64,000 nt of DNA, taken from Bradyrhizobium cajani. Its GTDB lineage: Bacteria > Pseudomonadota > Alphaproteobacteria > Rhizobiales > Xanthobacteraceae. Both the position numbers and the translations under genes were made by a program. Below the pieces are notes generated by a model, which saw only the letters and a program-made list of their open reading frames with translations, searched no databases and was not told the DNA's origin. Shown piece by piece: positions 51,137 through 59,979 of the stretch; position 1 is the first letter of the stretch; every line of letters begins with the position of its first letter. The stretch spans positions 1-64,000 of the forward strand of contig NZ_WQNE01000030.1 of assembly GCF_009759665.1 (NCBI RefSeq), written 5' to 3'.

Positions 51137-52735
51137 CTACTCCCACTCAATCGTCCCCGGCGGCTTGCTCGTCACGTCGTACACCACCCGGTTCACGCCC
51201 TTCACCTCGTTGATGATGCGCGTCGCGGTCTCCCCTAAGAACTTCATGTCGAACTGGTAGAAGTCCGCGGTCATGCCGTCGGTGGAGGTGACGGCGCGGA
51301 GGCCCACGACGTAGTCGTAGGTGCGGCCGTCGCCCATGACGCCGACGGTCTTGACGGGGAGCAGCACGGCGAAGGCCTGCCAGATCTCGTCGTAGAGGCC
51401 GTGCTTGCGGATCTGGTCGATGTAGACGGCGTCGGCCTTGCGCAGGATGTCGAGCTTGTCGCGGGTGATGTCGCCGGGGCAGCGGATGGCGAGGCCCGGG
51501 CCCGGGAACGGGTGGCGGCCGACGAAGATTTCGGGAAGGCCGAGCTCGCGCCCTAACTTGCGCACCTCGTCCTTGAACAGCTCGCGCAGGGGCTCGACGA
51601 GCTTCATGTTCATGCGCTCGGGCAGTCCGCCGACATTGTGGTGCGACTTGATCGTCACCGAGGGGCCGCCGGTGAAGGAGACGCTCTCGATCACATCGGG
51701 ATAGAGCGTGCCCTGCGCGAGGAAGTCGGCGCCGCCGATCTTCTTGGCCTCCTGCTCGAACACCTCGATGAAGAGGCGGCCGATGGTCTTGCGCTTGGTT
51801 TCGGGATCGGTGACGCCTTCGAGCTCGCCGAGGAATTGCTTGGAGGCATCCACGTGCACGAGCGGGATGTTGTAGTGGTGGCGGAACAGGTCGACCACGG
51901 TCTTGGCTTCATCGAGGCGGAGCAGACCATGATCGACGAAGACGCAAGTGAGCTGGTCGCCGATGGCTTCGTGGATCAACACGGCGGCGACTGCTGAATC
52001 GACGCCGCCGGAGAGGCCGCAGATCACCTTGCCCTTGCCGACCTGCTGGCGGATCTTGGCGATCTCCTCCTCGCGGAAGGCGCGCATGGTCCAGTCGCCG
52101 GTGAGGCCTGCGATCTTGCGGACGAAGTTGCGGATCAGCTTGGCGCCGTCGGGCGTGTGCACCACTTCGGGGTGGAACATCAGGCCGTAGTACTTGCGCG
52201 TCTCGTCCTGGATGATCGCGAAGGGCGCGTTCGGCGAGGTGCCGGCGACGGAGAAGCCCGGCGGCATTTTCGTGATGCGGTCGCCATGGCTCATCCAGAC
52301 CTGGTTCTTGCCGCCGAGCGTCCAGACGTCCTCGAACAGCTTGCTCTTTGCCTTCACCTCGACGTCGGCGCGGCCGAATTCGCGGTGATGGCCGCCCTCG
52401 ACCTCGCCCCCGAGCTGGGCCGCCATGGTCATCTGGCCGTAGCAGATGCCCATCACGGGCACGCCGGAATCGAAGATCGCCTGCGGGGCGCGGGGCGAGC
52501 CGGCCTCATGCACCGACTCGGGGCCGCCGGAGAGGATCACCGCTTTCGGCTTCATCTCGTCGAAGGCCGCTTCGGCCTTGTTGAACGGGACGATCTCGCA
52601 ATAGACGCCGTCCTCACGCACGCGGCGCGCGATCAGCTGCGTCACCTGGCTGCCGAAGTCGACGATGAGAATCTTGTCGTGCGCCGAGGCCACCGAGGGC
52701 GTCGACGCGGAGCGGTCGTTCTGTGCTGCTGTCAT
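51137..52735 (-). CDS. guaA: GMP synthase (glutamine-hydrolysing)
   Basis: Cytoplasmic enzyme of 532 residues making GMP from XMP, glutamine and ATP. The class I amidotransferase domain has the nucleophile Cys in GICYGQM and a downstream His-Glu (MFHPEVVHT). The ATP-pyrophosphatase P-loop is GLSGGVDS, and a C-terminal dimerisation domain ends in ITSKPPGTIEWE-type sequence. I use ATG at 52735; the frame is open 19 codons further upstream. It is a single-gene unit next to the HNH gene. Confidence 0.97.
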   Translation of the reverse strand: MTAAQNDRSASTPSVASAHDKILIVDFGSQVTQLIARRVREDGVYCEIVPFNKAEAAFDEMKPKAVILSGGPESVHEAGSPRAPQAIFDSGVPVMGICYGQMTMAAQLGGEVEGGHHREFGRADVEVKAKSKLFEDVWTLGGKNQVWMSHGDRITKMPPGFSVAGTSPNAPFAIIQDETRKYYGLMFHPEVVHTPDGAKLIRNFVRKIAGLTGDWTMRAFREEEIAKIRQQVGKGKVICGLSGGVDSAVAAVLIHEAIGDQLTCVFVDHGLLRLDEAKTVVDLFRHHYNIPLVHVDASKQFLGELEGVTDPETKRKTIGRLFIEVFEQEAKKIGGADFLAQGTLYPDVIESVSFTGGPSVTIKSHHNVGGLPERMNMKLVEPLRELFKDEVRKLGRELGLPEIFVGRHPFPGPGLAIRCPGDITRDKLDILRKADAVYIDQIRKHGLYDEIWQAFAVLLPVKTVGVMGDGRTYDYVVGLRAVTSTDGMTADFYQFDMKFLGETATRIINEVKGVNRVVYDVTSKPPGTIEWE

Positions 52736-52890
52736 GGCAAGCAGATACGCGACCATGCCGCGGCCCGCAACCGCGCAGGCTTGCGCGCCCACATTCTTCT
52801 TTGGACATGGACAAATGGAATATAGATAAGTATTATTGACCTAATTTAGCCCCTCGCCTGAAACAGGGGCCGATCAGGGGAGAACGCCCC

Positions 52891-53262
52891 ATGTCACAGC
52901 ATCATCAGCCAGCAGAACTCGCCGCGCTCGGCCGCACCTGGGTCGAGGCCTGGAACGCGCGCGACCTCGAACGTGTGCTCACGCTCTATGACGAGGCGGC
53001 CGTGATGACCTCGGACCGTATTCCGCTCCTGGGGTTTGAGGCCAGCGGCACCGTGCGCGGCAAGGACGCGCTTCGCGCCTATTGGGGCAAGGCGCTCGCC
53101 CTGGTGCCGAACCTGCACTTCTCGCTGATCGATCTGTTCGTGAGCCCCGACAGCGTCGTGGTGTTCTACGAGAACGAGCGCGGCAAGCGGATTTGCGAAT
53201 ACCTGCGGGTGAATGCCGAGGGAAAGATCGTGCAGGGATCGGCGAATCATCTGGCGCACTAG
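52891..53262 (+). CDS. NTF2-like protein (DUF4440/SnoaL-like)
   Basis: A 123-residue protein with the NTF2 fold: TWVEAWNARDLERVLTLYDE, FEASGTVRGKDALRAYWGKA, LALVPNLHFSLIDLF. The family includes small-molecule isomerases and many of unknown role. GGGGAG precedes the ATG. It is divergent from guaA with a 155-base intergenic region. Confidence 0.85.
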   Translation: MSQHHQPAELAALGRTWVEAWNARDLERVLTLYDEAAVMTSDRIPLLGFEASGTVRGKDALRAYWGKALALVPNLHFSLIDLFVSPDSVVVFYENERGKRICEYLRVNAEGKIVQGSANHLAH

Positions 53263-53270
53263 CCTATCCG

Positions 53271-53358
53271 CGTCATTGCGAGGAGCTCTTGCGACGAAGC
53301 AATCCAGACTGCCGCCGTGGATACAGTTCTGGATTGCTTCGCTGCGCTCGCAATGACG
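53271..53358. repeat. Palindromic repeat (CGTCATTGCGAGGAGC family)
   Basis: Starts CGTCATTGCGAG and ends CTCGCAATGACG, with inner GAAGCAATCCAG/CTGGATTGCTTC. This is a frequent Bradyrhizobium intergenic repeat. Confidence 0.8.
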
Positions 53359-53419
53359 GAGACTGTGGCAAGCGCGTGCGCTAACAACGGCGCTGCCGGC
53401 GCCAAGACAGGACATCCCC

Positions 53420-53752
53420 ATGAAACTCCCCGCCTCGCCCTTCACCGTGACCGACTGGAGCAAGGTCACCCCGACCGCGCATCCCGGGGAGACCGGCGAG
53501 GCGCTGTGGCGGACGCTGAACATCGGCGATCTTCGGGTGCGGATGGTCGAATATTCGCCGGGCTACCTCGCCGACCATTGGTGCGACCGCGGCCACGTGC
53601 TCTACGTGCTGGAGGGCGAGCTCTGCTCCGAGTTGCGCGACGGGCGCAAATTCAAGCTGACGGCGGGGATGAGCTACCAGGTCTCGGATTTCGGCGACGT
53701 CGCGCACCGGTCCTCGACAGTGACGGGGGCGACGCTCTTCATCGTCGACTAA
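53420..53752 (+). CDS. DHCW-motif-type cupin protein
   Basis: A 110-residue single-domain cupin. The core ADHWCDRGHVLYVLEGEL matches the family named for its DHCW motif, here written DHWC, with GHVLYVLEGE and a second-half YQVSDFGDVAHRS. The metal and role are unknown. Start ATG at 53420. Confidence 0.85.
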   Translation: MKLPASPFTVTDWSKVTPTAHPGETGEALWRTLNIGDLRVRMVEYSPGYLADHWCDRGHVLYVLEGELCSELRDGRKFKLTAGMSYQVSDFGDVAHRSSTVTGATLFIVD

Positions 53753-53824
53753 GACGCGCGAGAGCGGCAAATTTGCACCGCAAAATAGTAAACCAGCGCG
53801 ACACTCCGGTCCACGGGTGGTGCC

Positions 53825-53853
53825 TTGAAGTGGCCCCAATATCTCGCTATATT
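53825..53853 (+). promoter_or_regulatory. Candidate sigma-70 promoter of the cold-shock gene
   Basis: TTGAAG (53825-53830), a 17-base spacer, TATATT (53848-53853). Transcription from here gives a leader of about 150 bases before the ATG at 54014, as usual for cold-shock mRNAs whose leaders refold with temperature. No separate gene is seen in 53753-54013. Confidence 0.5.
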
Positions 53854-54013
53854 GTGATCATCGATACTTGGCCGAACGACTGGGCCGCTTCGCTTCGTTG
53901 CTGACGGGCGCGCACGCTTCAGATGATTTCCCCAAACATCGACTGATCAGGATCATGGGCGCAATGCTGCGTACCGGTCCGCGTGCGTACTCTCTCTAAC
54001 AAAGGAAATTCCC

Positions 54014-54223
54014 ATGGCTATGGGCACCGTGAAGTGGTTCAACACCCAAAAGGGTTATGGTTTCATCCAGCCGGATGACGGCCAGAAGGACGTGTTCGTG
54101 CACATCAGCGCCGTCGAGCGCGCCGGCCTTTCGACCCTGAACGAGGGTCAGAAGGTCTCGTTCGACGTCGTCGCTGACCGTCGCAGCGGCAAGTCCTCGG
54201 CTGACAATCTCCGCGTCGGCTAA
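54014..54223 (+). CDS. cspA: Cold-shock protein
   Basis: A 69-residue single cold-shock domain binding single-stranded nucleic acid. RNP1 is KGYGFIQP and RNP2 is VFVHIS, both intact, and the rest matches the standard alphaproteobacterial CspA. AAGGAAA lies before the ATG. A long leader precedes it and a terminator follows, so it is monocistronic. Confidence 0.96.
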   Translation: MAMGTVKWFNTQKGYGFIQPDDGQKDVFVHISAVERAGLSTLNEGQKVSFDVVADRRSGKSSADNLRVG

Positions 54224-54279
54224 TCGCCAGCGCACGGCGCTCTGACCACGGACGTACCGGCAGAGCGCAACCAACAAAG

Positions 54280-54313
54280 GCCCCGCGACCGGGATCCGGT
54301 TCGCGGGGCTTTT
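54280..54313 (+). terminator. Rho-independent terminator after the cold-shock gene
   Basis: GCCCCGCGA (54280-54288), a 12-base loop with inner CCGG pairs, TCGCGGGGC (54301-54309), then TTTT. Confidence 0.9.
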
Positions 54314-54322
54314 GTTTTGGGT

Positions 54323-54422
54323 GTCATTCCGGGGCTCGCGAAGCGAGAACCCGGAATCCATGGAACCCAACGACTGCCGCGCGATGGATTCCGGGCTCAC
54401 CCTGCGGGCGCCCCGGAATGAC
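54323..54422. repeat. Intergenic palindromic repeat (GTCATTCCGGGG family)
   Basis: Starts GTCATTCCGGGGCTCGC and ends GCGCCCCGGAATGAC, with CCCGGAATCCATGG and ATGGATTCCGGG inside. It is the same family as 16787-16889. Confidence 0.8.
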
Positions 54423-54432
54423 GGCGGAGTAA

Positions 54433-55734
54433 TCAGCCCGCCTTCCGCAGGACCGAAACAAAAAATCCATCCGTCCCCGTCCGCCGCGGCGTCATCAGCC
54501 AGCCCTCCGGCGATTGCAGCGCCGCGTCGGCGAAGGCCTCCGCCTTGTCCCAGAGCACGCTCGCGGTCTGCTCGGGCGGGACGACTGCGAACTCGCCATG
54601 GCGGGCGATGAACGCCCTCACCTGCTCGCCGTTCTCCTCCGCCAGCACCGAGCAGGTGACGTAGGCGATGCGGCCGCCGGCCTTCACCAGCGGCACGGCG
54701 CGCTCCAGCACCTCGGCCTGGTCGCGCAGGCGGATCTCCAGCGCGCCCGGCCGCATCCGCCATTTGGCATCGGGGTTGCGGCGCCAGGTTCCGGTTCCCG
54801 TGCAGGGCGCGTCGATGACGACCAGATCGGCCGAGGCGCGGATGTCGGAGAGCGGATCGGCCTCGCCCTTGGGCGTGCGGACATCGGCATTGTGGACGCC
54901 GGCCCGCGACAGCCGTTCGTGGATGGGAGCCAGTTGCCGCTTGTCGCGGTCGGTGGCGATCAGGCGGCCCTTGCCCTGCATCAGGGCGGCGAGCGCCAGC
55001 GTCTTGCCGCCGGCGCCGGCGCAGAGATCGATCACCTGCTCGCCGGGTTTTGCCGCGGTGAATTGGGCCGCAAGCTGCGATCCCTCATCCTGCACTTCAA
55101 TGGCGCCCTTGATGAAATCCTCTTCGGCCTGGATGCCGGGGTTGCGCGCATCGGCCGAAAGCTCGATGCGGAGACCCGTTGCCGACCACGGCGCAGGCTT
55201 CGCATGAAGATGAGCAAGCGCCCGTAGCACCTTGTCGCGATTGGATTTCAGCGTGTTGACGCGCAGATCGAGCGGGGCCCGGCTCGCCATCGCGGCGGCT
55301 TCCGCGGCGCGGGTCTCGCCGAACACTTTTGCGAAGTGCGGATCGAGCCATTCCGGATAGTCGCCGGCGACCGCGGCCGGGGCATCGTCGAGCGAACGCG
55401 AGGCGAGCGCAGCCTGCTCGGCCTCCGTGAGCGGCGCGGGCGCAAAGCGGCTGCCGTCGAACATCGCGGCCATGGTGGCCGTGTCCATGTCGCGTTCGAG
55501 GCGCAGCATGCCGATCAGCCGCGCCCGTGCGGTGTCGGAATCCATCAGGAACGCGCTCGAGGCGTAGCGGCGCAGCACGTCCCAGACCAGGCCCGCGATG
55601 GCGGCGCGGTCGCCGGAGCCGGCAAAGCGGTGTGCGGTGCCCCACTCCTTCAGCGCCTTGGCCGCGGGCACGCGGTCCTTCTCGATGGTGTCGATGAGTT
55701 CGATGGCTGCGGACAGCCGGGCAGCAGGAGTCAT
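54433..55734 (-). CDS. rsmB: 16S rRNA cytosine-5 methyltransferase RsmB-like
   Basis: A 433-residue SAM-dependent RNA m5C methyltransferase of the NOL1/NOP2/Sun family. The N-terminal NusB-like domain (MTPAARLSAAIELIDTIEKD) precedes the catalytic domain. SAM is bound by DLCAGAGGKTLALAA; the catalytic loop is DAPCTGTGTWRRNPD with a second Cys in YVTCSVLAEENGEQV. VQDEGSQL is also typical. It is 10 bases downstream of a MAPEG gene start-to-stop on the same strand, so the two are probably one unit. Confidence 0.93.
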   Translation of the reverse strand: MTPAARLSAAIELIDTIEKDRVPAAKALKEWGTAHRFAGSGDRAAIAGLVWDVLRRYASSAFLMDSDTARARLIGMLRLERDMDTATMAAMFDGSRFAPAPLTEAEQAALASRSLDDAPAAVAGDYPEWLDPHFAKVFGETRAAEAAAMASRAPLDLRVNTLKSNRDKVLRALAHLHAKPAPWSATGLRIELSADARNPGIQAEEDFIKGAIEVQDEGSQLAAQFTAAKPGEQVIDLCAGAGGKTLALAALMQGKGRLIATDRDKRQLAPIHERLSRAGVHNADVRTPKGEADPLSDIRASADLVVIDAPCTGTGTWRRNPDAKWRMRPGALEIRLRDQAEVLERAVPLVKAGGRIAYVTCSVLAEENGEQVRAFIARHGEFAVVPPEQTASVLWDKAEAFADAALQSPEGWLMTPRRTGTDGFFVSVLRKAG

Positions 55735-55744
55735 TTCAAATCTT

Positions 55745-56167
55745 TCAAACCAGCAACAGCATTTTCAACGCGAAGTAGATCCACATCGCCAGCAGCACCA
55801 GCACGCCGGCGAGCCAGACCGTGGAGCGCCGGCCGAGATCGTTCGAGGAGACGAAGATTCCGGCATGGGCAAACCGCGTCACCACGAACACCCAGGACAT
55901 CAGCACGATGAAGAGATCGGCATGGCGCAGCGGCATGGCCAGCGCGATCAGCGCGTAGAACAGCACCGGCAGCTCGTACTGGTTGCGGTAGCAATTGGCG
56001 ATTTGTGTGGCGCCCTTGGGCCAGTTCGGCTCGCCCAGCGCAATGTCGCGGATTTTCGTCTCGCCCGAGACCAGCGCCTTGCGGCGCGCCAGCACCATGC
56101 CGATCAGCAGCGCGAAGGTGAGCCCGACCTGCACGAAGACAGGCAGCAAGACCATTTGAACGGACAT
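55745..56167 (-). CDS. MAPEG family protein
   Basis: A 140-residue membrane protein with four spans, starting MSVQMVLLPVFVQVGLTFAL. The MAPEG marks are NCYRNQYELPVLFYALIALA and VVTRFAHAGIFVSSND. It ends 10 bases before the rsmB start, the upstream partner of that unit. A second paralogue lies at 49660-50058, less closely related. Confidence 0.88.
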   Translation of the reverse strand: MSVQMVLLPVFVQVGLTFALLIGMVLARRKALVSGETKIRDIALGEPNWPKGATQIANCYRNQYELPVLFYALIALAMPLRHADLFIVLMSWVFVVTRFAHAGIFVSSNDLGRRSTVWLAGVLVLLAMWIYFALKMLLLV

Positions 56168-56326
56168 CTGAGTTTTCCCATCCGGCAGCAGCCGCCGGAC
56201 CCGTCCATTAGCCGCCGCTCCTCGTCCTGACAATCAACCAGTTGAACCGGCGTTCCCGATCTCGCGACCAACGCCCGATAGTTAAAGCGATTTTGGCCCT
56301 CTCCGGGGCCGGGGCGAGATACCGCC

Positions 56327-56953
56327 ATGAACACCCTGTCCAGCCTTTTGACCTATTCCGCCGATGGTCAGCTCGGCATCCTGATGTCGGCGCTGGCCGG
56401 TATCGCCGCCGCGCTAGCGGTCGCGCTGGCGATGACGGTCTACCTCCGCATGAGCTACCGGATGATCTACGTGACCTGGCGCGAGGTCGTCAGGCACGGA
56501 ATCGCGGCGCTCGCCGCGCTCGTGCTGTTCGCCTTTGCCGCCTACGACATGCGCCACGCCGCCCTGGCCTATCTCGGCCTCAACCCTTCCAAGCCTGCGG
56601 TCGAATTCGAGATCCGCATGCCCAGGGAGATGCTGACGGCGGTGTCCGACGCCCAGGTCGAGCTGCATACCGACCGGAACCAGACGCTGGCGCTGGTCGG
56701 CGGTGTGCGCGAGGTTCCGGACGGGCGCGCGCTGCTGCGCGGCGCGGTCGCGCTCAACCACCGCACCGCGGACCGCGTGCTGGTGGTGAACCTGCCCGGC
56801 AAGGGGACGTTCGAATTCCGCCTCCGCCTGCCGGCCGAGCCGCATCGCGCCGAGCAGTTCGGCCCCTGGCACCTCGCCGACCGCATCGCCTCGCCGCTGG
56901 CCGGCAGCGTCGCCCCGCAGGACGCCTACACGATCCGCTATCGCGTGCTTTAA
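56327..56953 (+). CDS. Two-span membrane protein of unknown function
   Basis: A 208-residue protein, not recognised. Two N-terminal membrane spans (ILMSALAGIAAALAVALAM and HGIAALAALVLFAFAAYDM) are followed by an all-beta-looking C-terminal domain (AVEFEIRMPREMLTAVSDAQ, VELHTDRNQTLALVGGVREV, GTFEFRLRLPAEPHRAEQF). This layout suggests a periplasmic or cytoplasmic beta domain tethered to the inner membrane. It precedes the metallophosphoesterase by 69 bases on the same strand and may be co-transcribed. Confidence 0.75.
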   Translation: MNTLSSLLTYSADGQLGILMSALAGIAAALAVALAMTVYLRMSYRMIYVTWREVVRHGIAALAALVLFAFAAYDMRHAALAYLGLNPSKPAVEFEIRMPREMLTAVSDAQVELHTDRNQTLALVGGVREVPDGRALLRGAVALNHRTADRVLVVNLPGKGTFEFRLRLPAEPHRAEQFGPWHLADRIASPLAGSVAPQDAYTIRYRVL

Positions 56954-57022
56954 ACTTTGTTCGTTGCGATCCATGCCCGCGCCGTCATCGTTCCGACGCG
57001 CGCCAGCGCGTAAGATGATCGC

Positions 57023-57862
57023 ATGTCCGAATTTCGCCTCACGCAGATTTCCGACACGCATCTCGGCCGACGCTTCCCCGGCCTGATCGCCAACTTCCAC
57101 CGCGTCTGCGAGCACATCGACGCTGACAGGCCCGATCTCGTCATCAACACCGGCGACGTCTCTTTCGACGGGCCGACCAGCCGCGACGATGTCGAGTTCG
57201 CGAGGAGCCTGCACGACGCCCTCCCCATCGCCTGCCGCTACCTCCCCGGCAACCACGACATCGGCGACAATCCGACCGCGATCGGGCCTGCACCGAAGCC
57301 GCCGGTGGAGGAAGCGCACCGCCGGCAGTTCTGCGACATCATCGGCGAAGACCATTGGTCGTTCGAGGCCGCCGGCTGGCGCTTCATCGGCCTCAACTCG
57401 CTGGTGCTGAATTCAGGGCTCGCCTTCGAGGCCGAGCAGTTCGACTGGCTGTCCCAGGAGATCGCGCGCATTGACGGCAAGCCGGTTGCGCTATTCCTGC
57501 ACAAGCCGGTGTTCCTCAACCTGCCCGACGATCCTGAGACGCCGGAGACCTCGATCCGCTACGTGCCGCAGCCGGCGCGCGCGCGATTGATCGAGATGTT
57601 TGCGCGCGTCGATCTGCGCCTCATCGCCAGCGGCCACGTGCACCAGCGGCGCGACTTCACCTTTCGCCACACCCGCCACGTCTGGGCGCCGTCGACCGGC
57701 TTCAAGATCAACGACCAGCGCCAGGACCGGATCGCGATCAAGGAAGTCGGGCTCGTGGAATATCGCTTCCAGCGCGACGGTTTTGAGGTCCGCCACGTCA
57801 AGGCGGCGGGGCAGCGCGATATCGATATTGAGGAGATCCTCGCCCAGATGGGCGAGCACTAG
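57023..57862 (+). CDS. Metallophosphoesterase
   Basis: A 279-residue calcineurin-type phosphoesterase. All five metal motifs are readable: SDTHLG, NTGDVSFDG, LPGNHDIG, LFLHKP and ASGHVHQRR. The domain is complete but short, like the CpdA cyclic-nucleotide phosphodiesterase branch. Cyclic AMP or a phosphodiester nucleotide is a plausible substrate; not established. Confidence 0.92.
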   Translation: MSEFRLTQISDTHLGRRFPGLIANFHRVCEHIDADRPDLVINTGDVSFDGPTSRDDVEFARSLHDALPIACRYLPGNHDIGDNPTAIGPAPKPPVEEAHRRQFCDIIGEDHWSFEAAGWRFIGLNSLVLNSGLAFEAEQFDWLSQEIARIDGKPVALFLHKPVFLNLPDDPETPETSIRYVPQPARARLIEMFARVDLRLIASGHVHQRRDFTFRHTRHVWAPSTGFKINDQRQDRIAIKEVGLVEYRFQRDGFEVRHVKAAGQRDIDIEEILAQMGEH

Positions 57863-57937
57863 CCCAATCTGTCAGCATCGCCCCCTACCTGAATACCTCA
57901 TTGCATCAATTTCGCCCCCAAAATGGCTAGAACTCGC

Positions 57938-57957
57938 TAATGACAACGTTGTCATTA
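57938..57957. promoter_or_regulatory. Perfect 20-bp palindrome, probable LacI-type operator
   Basis: TAATGACAACGTTGTCATTA is its own reverse complement over 20 bases, with a central CG as in LacI-family operators. It begins nine bases after a possible -10 (TGGCTA, 57924-57929; -35 TTGCAT, 57901-57906; 17-base spacer), thus over the transcription start, 46 bases before the first gene of the operon that ends with a LacI gene. Confidence 0.8.
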
Positions 57958-58003
57958 CCACTTATCGTTCCTTCAGCGGTCGAGGGCCGCAGACGGAGCA
58001 ACG

Positions 58004-59299
58004 ATGCAGTTCTTGTCCCGGTGGGATAGCCAACGTCTTTCAACGACCACGCGGGGCATTCCCCTGGTCGATGGCCTATCCGCCGCGGACATCGGCAGCC
58101 AGCGCTGGTCACCGGCGCGCGGCGACCTTGCGCTGCCCGCCCTCACCCTCGACGAGACCGCCTTTGCGGCCAACCGCGACCTCTTTCTGGCCTGGTGCGC
58201 GAGCGCCAGCGTCGCGGTCGCGCCCCATGCGAAAACCCCGATGTCGCCGGAACTCGCCCGCTCGCTACGTGCAGCCGGCGCCTGGGGCACGACCGTTGCC
58301 AACATCCAGCAGGTCGCAGTGCTGCTCGCCGATGGCGAACGCCGCCTGCTGCTGGCCAATGAGATCGGCGGGCTTGCGTCCGGCCGGCGGCTTGGCGCGT
58401 TGCTGAGCACCTATCCCGACGTCGAATTTCATGCCTTCGCGGATTCGCCGGCGGCCGTCGCAGCGCTCGTCGAGGCGGCGCGGATTGCGGGGCGCAACGA
58501 ATTGTCCGTGCTGGTCGAGCTCGGCGCGGGCCGGGCCGGCGCGCGCGACCGTGCCGCGGTCGAAGCGACGATCGCCGCGGTGCTCGCGTCCGACCGGCTC
58601 GTGCTCGGCGGCGTCGCCACCTATGAGGGCGCGGCCGCGACAGCCGATACCGATGAGACGATGCGCGCGATCGCCGCGCTGATGGCGCGCACCATCGAAA
58701 CCTTCGCACTGGTGCGCGCTGCTGCCCCGGGTCGGCCGCTGATCATCAGCGCCGGGGGCTCGGCCTATTTCGATATCGTCACGCGGGCGCTCGCCCCGGT
58801 CGCGCAGGCCGACGGCAATGCCACCGTTCTTCTGCGCTCCGGCGCACTGTTCTTCGCCGATCACGGCATCTATGCCCGCGCCTTCGCCGAGCTCGACCGC
58901 CGCGGCGGGCTCGTCATCGACGGCGCCCGGCACTCGGCGGCGGACGGTTTCCGGCCCGCGCTCACGCTCTGGGCCGAGGTGCTGTCGCGGCCGGAAGCAG
59001 GCCTTGCGATCGCCGGCTTCGGTATGCGCGATGCCTCCTTCGACCAGGGCCTGCCGGTGCCGCTGCGCACCTTCCGCGACGGCGTCGCGCAGCAAGGGCT
59101 CGCTGAGACCTTGTCGGTCACCCGTCTCAACGATCAGCATGCGTTCCTGTCGGTTGGACCCGATAGCCCGCTTGCGGTCGGCGACATCATCGCCTTCGGC
59201 ATCTCGCATCCCTGCACCTGCCTCGACCGCTGGCGCGTGATCCTCGCGCTCGACGCCGACGGCATCGTGACGCGCGCCCTCCCCACGCAGTTCGGCTGA
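58004..59299 (+). CDS. PLP-dependent amino acid deaminase/aldolase-like (DSD1 family)
   Basis: A 431-residue PLP enzyme with the alanine-racemase N-terminal barrel and a D-serine-dehydratase-like C-terminal domain. The likely Schiff-base lysine is in VAPHAKTPMSPEL (about residue 76). The C-terminal metal site HPCTCLDRW gives the His and Cys of the eukaryotic-type D-serine dehydratase, which binds zinc. Relatives cleave D-serine, D-threonine or beta-hydroxy amino acids. It starts the operon with an ABC transporter, RidA and a deacylase. GGAG supports the ATG. Confidence 0.88.
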   Translation: MQFLSRWDSQRLSTTTRGIPLVDGLSAADIGSQRWSPARGDLALPALTLDETAFAANRDLFLAWCASASVAVAPHAKTPMSPELARSLRAAGAWGTTVANIQQVAVLLADGERRLLLANEIGGLASGRRLGALLSTYPDVEFHAFADSPAAVAALVEAARIAGRNELSVLVELGAGRAGARDRAAVEATIAAVLASDRLVLGGVATYEGAAATADTDETMRAIAALMARTIETFALVRAAAPGRPLIISAGGSAYFDIVTRALAPVAQADGNATVLLRSGALFFADHGIYARAFAELDRRGGLVIDGARHSAADGFRPALTLWAEVLSRPEAGLAIAGFGMRDASFDQGLPVPLRTFRDGVAQQGLAETLSVTRLNDQHAFLSVGPDSPLAVGDIIAFGISHPCTCLDRWRVILALDADGIVTRALPTQFG

Positions 59300-59309
59300 G
59301 AGCGGCGCG

Positions 59310-59969
59310 ATGAATTTCCTGCCGCTCTGGCGCTATCAGAACCAGCTCATCGACGGCGCCATCGTCACGCTGGAGCTGACGGTCATCTCGGCGGTATGCG
59401 GCCTTCTGATCGGCATTGCCGGCGCGGTCGCGCTGAAGGGCCGCATCACGCAGCTGCGCTGGCTGGTGCGCTTCTACATCGAGCTGTTCCGCAACACGCC
59501 GTCGCTGATCCAGATCTTCATCGTCTTCTTCGTGCTGCCGACCTTCGGCCTGAAGCTTCCGGCGTTCGAGGCCGCCTGCGTGGCGTTGTCGCTCTATTTC
59601 GGCGCCTATTCGGTCGAGATCATCCGCGCAGGCCTCGATTCCATTCCGCGCAGCCAGGTCGAGGCCGGTGCCTGCCTCGGGCTGTCAGGCTGGCAGGTGT
59701 TTCGCCACATCATCCTGCCGCCGGCGCTGCGTAACGCCTATCCGGCCGTGACCAGCCAGTTCGTGCTGCTGCTGCTTGGCACCTCGCTCGCCTCGCAGGT
59801 CGCGGCAGACGAGCTGTTCCACGTCGCCGGCTTCATCGAGAGCCGCACCTATCGCAGCTTCGAGGTCTATGCGGTGATCTGCGCCGTCTATTTCGCGATG
59901 GCGATGTCGTTCAAGGCGCTGTTCGCCATCATCGGCGCCGTCGCCTTCCGCTGGCCGCGGCGGCGCTGA
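59310..59969 (+). CDS. Polar amino acid ABC transporter permease
   Basis: A 219-residue inner-membrane permease of the HisMQ/GlnP type. About five spans and the ATPase-contact motif EAGACLGLSGWQVFRHIILP (EAA loop) are seen. It follows the deaminase gene by ten bases and precedes a second permease by ten bases, so both form one heterodimeric channel. Confidence 0.93.
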   Translation: MNFLPLWRYQNQLIDGAIVTLELTVISAVCGLLIGIAGAVALKGRITQLRWLVRFYIELFRNTPSLIQIFIVFFVLPTFGLKLPAFEAACVALSLYFGAYSVEIIRAGLDSIPRSQVEAGACLGLSGWQVFRHIILPPALRNAYPAVTSQFVLLLLGTSLASQVAADELFHVAGFIESRTYRSFEVYAVICAVYFAMAMSFKALFAIIGAVAFRWPRRR

Positions 59970-59979
59970 GGGGCAAGCG

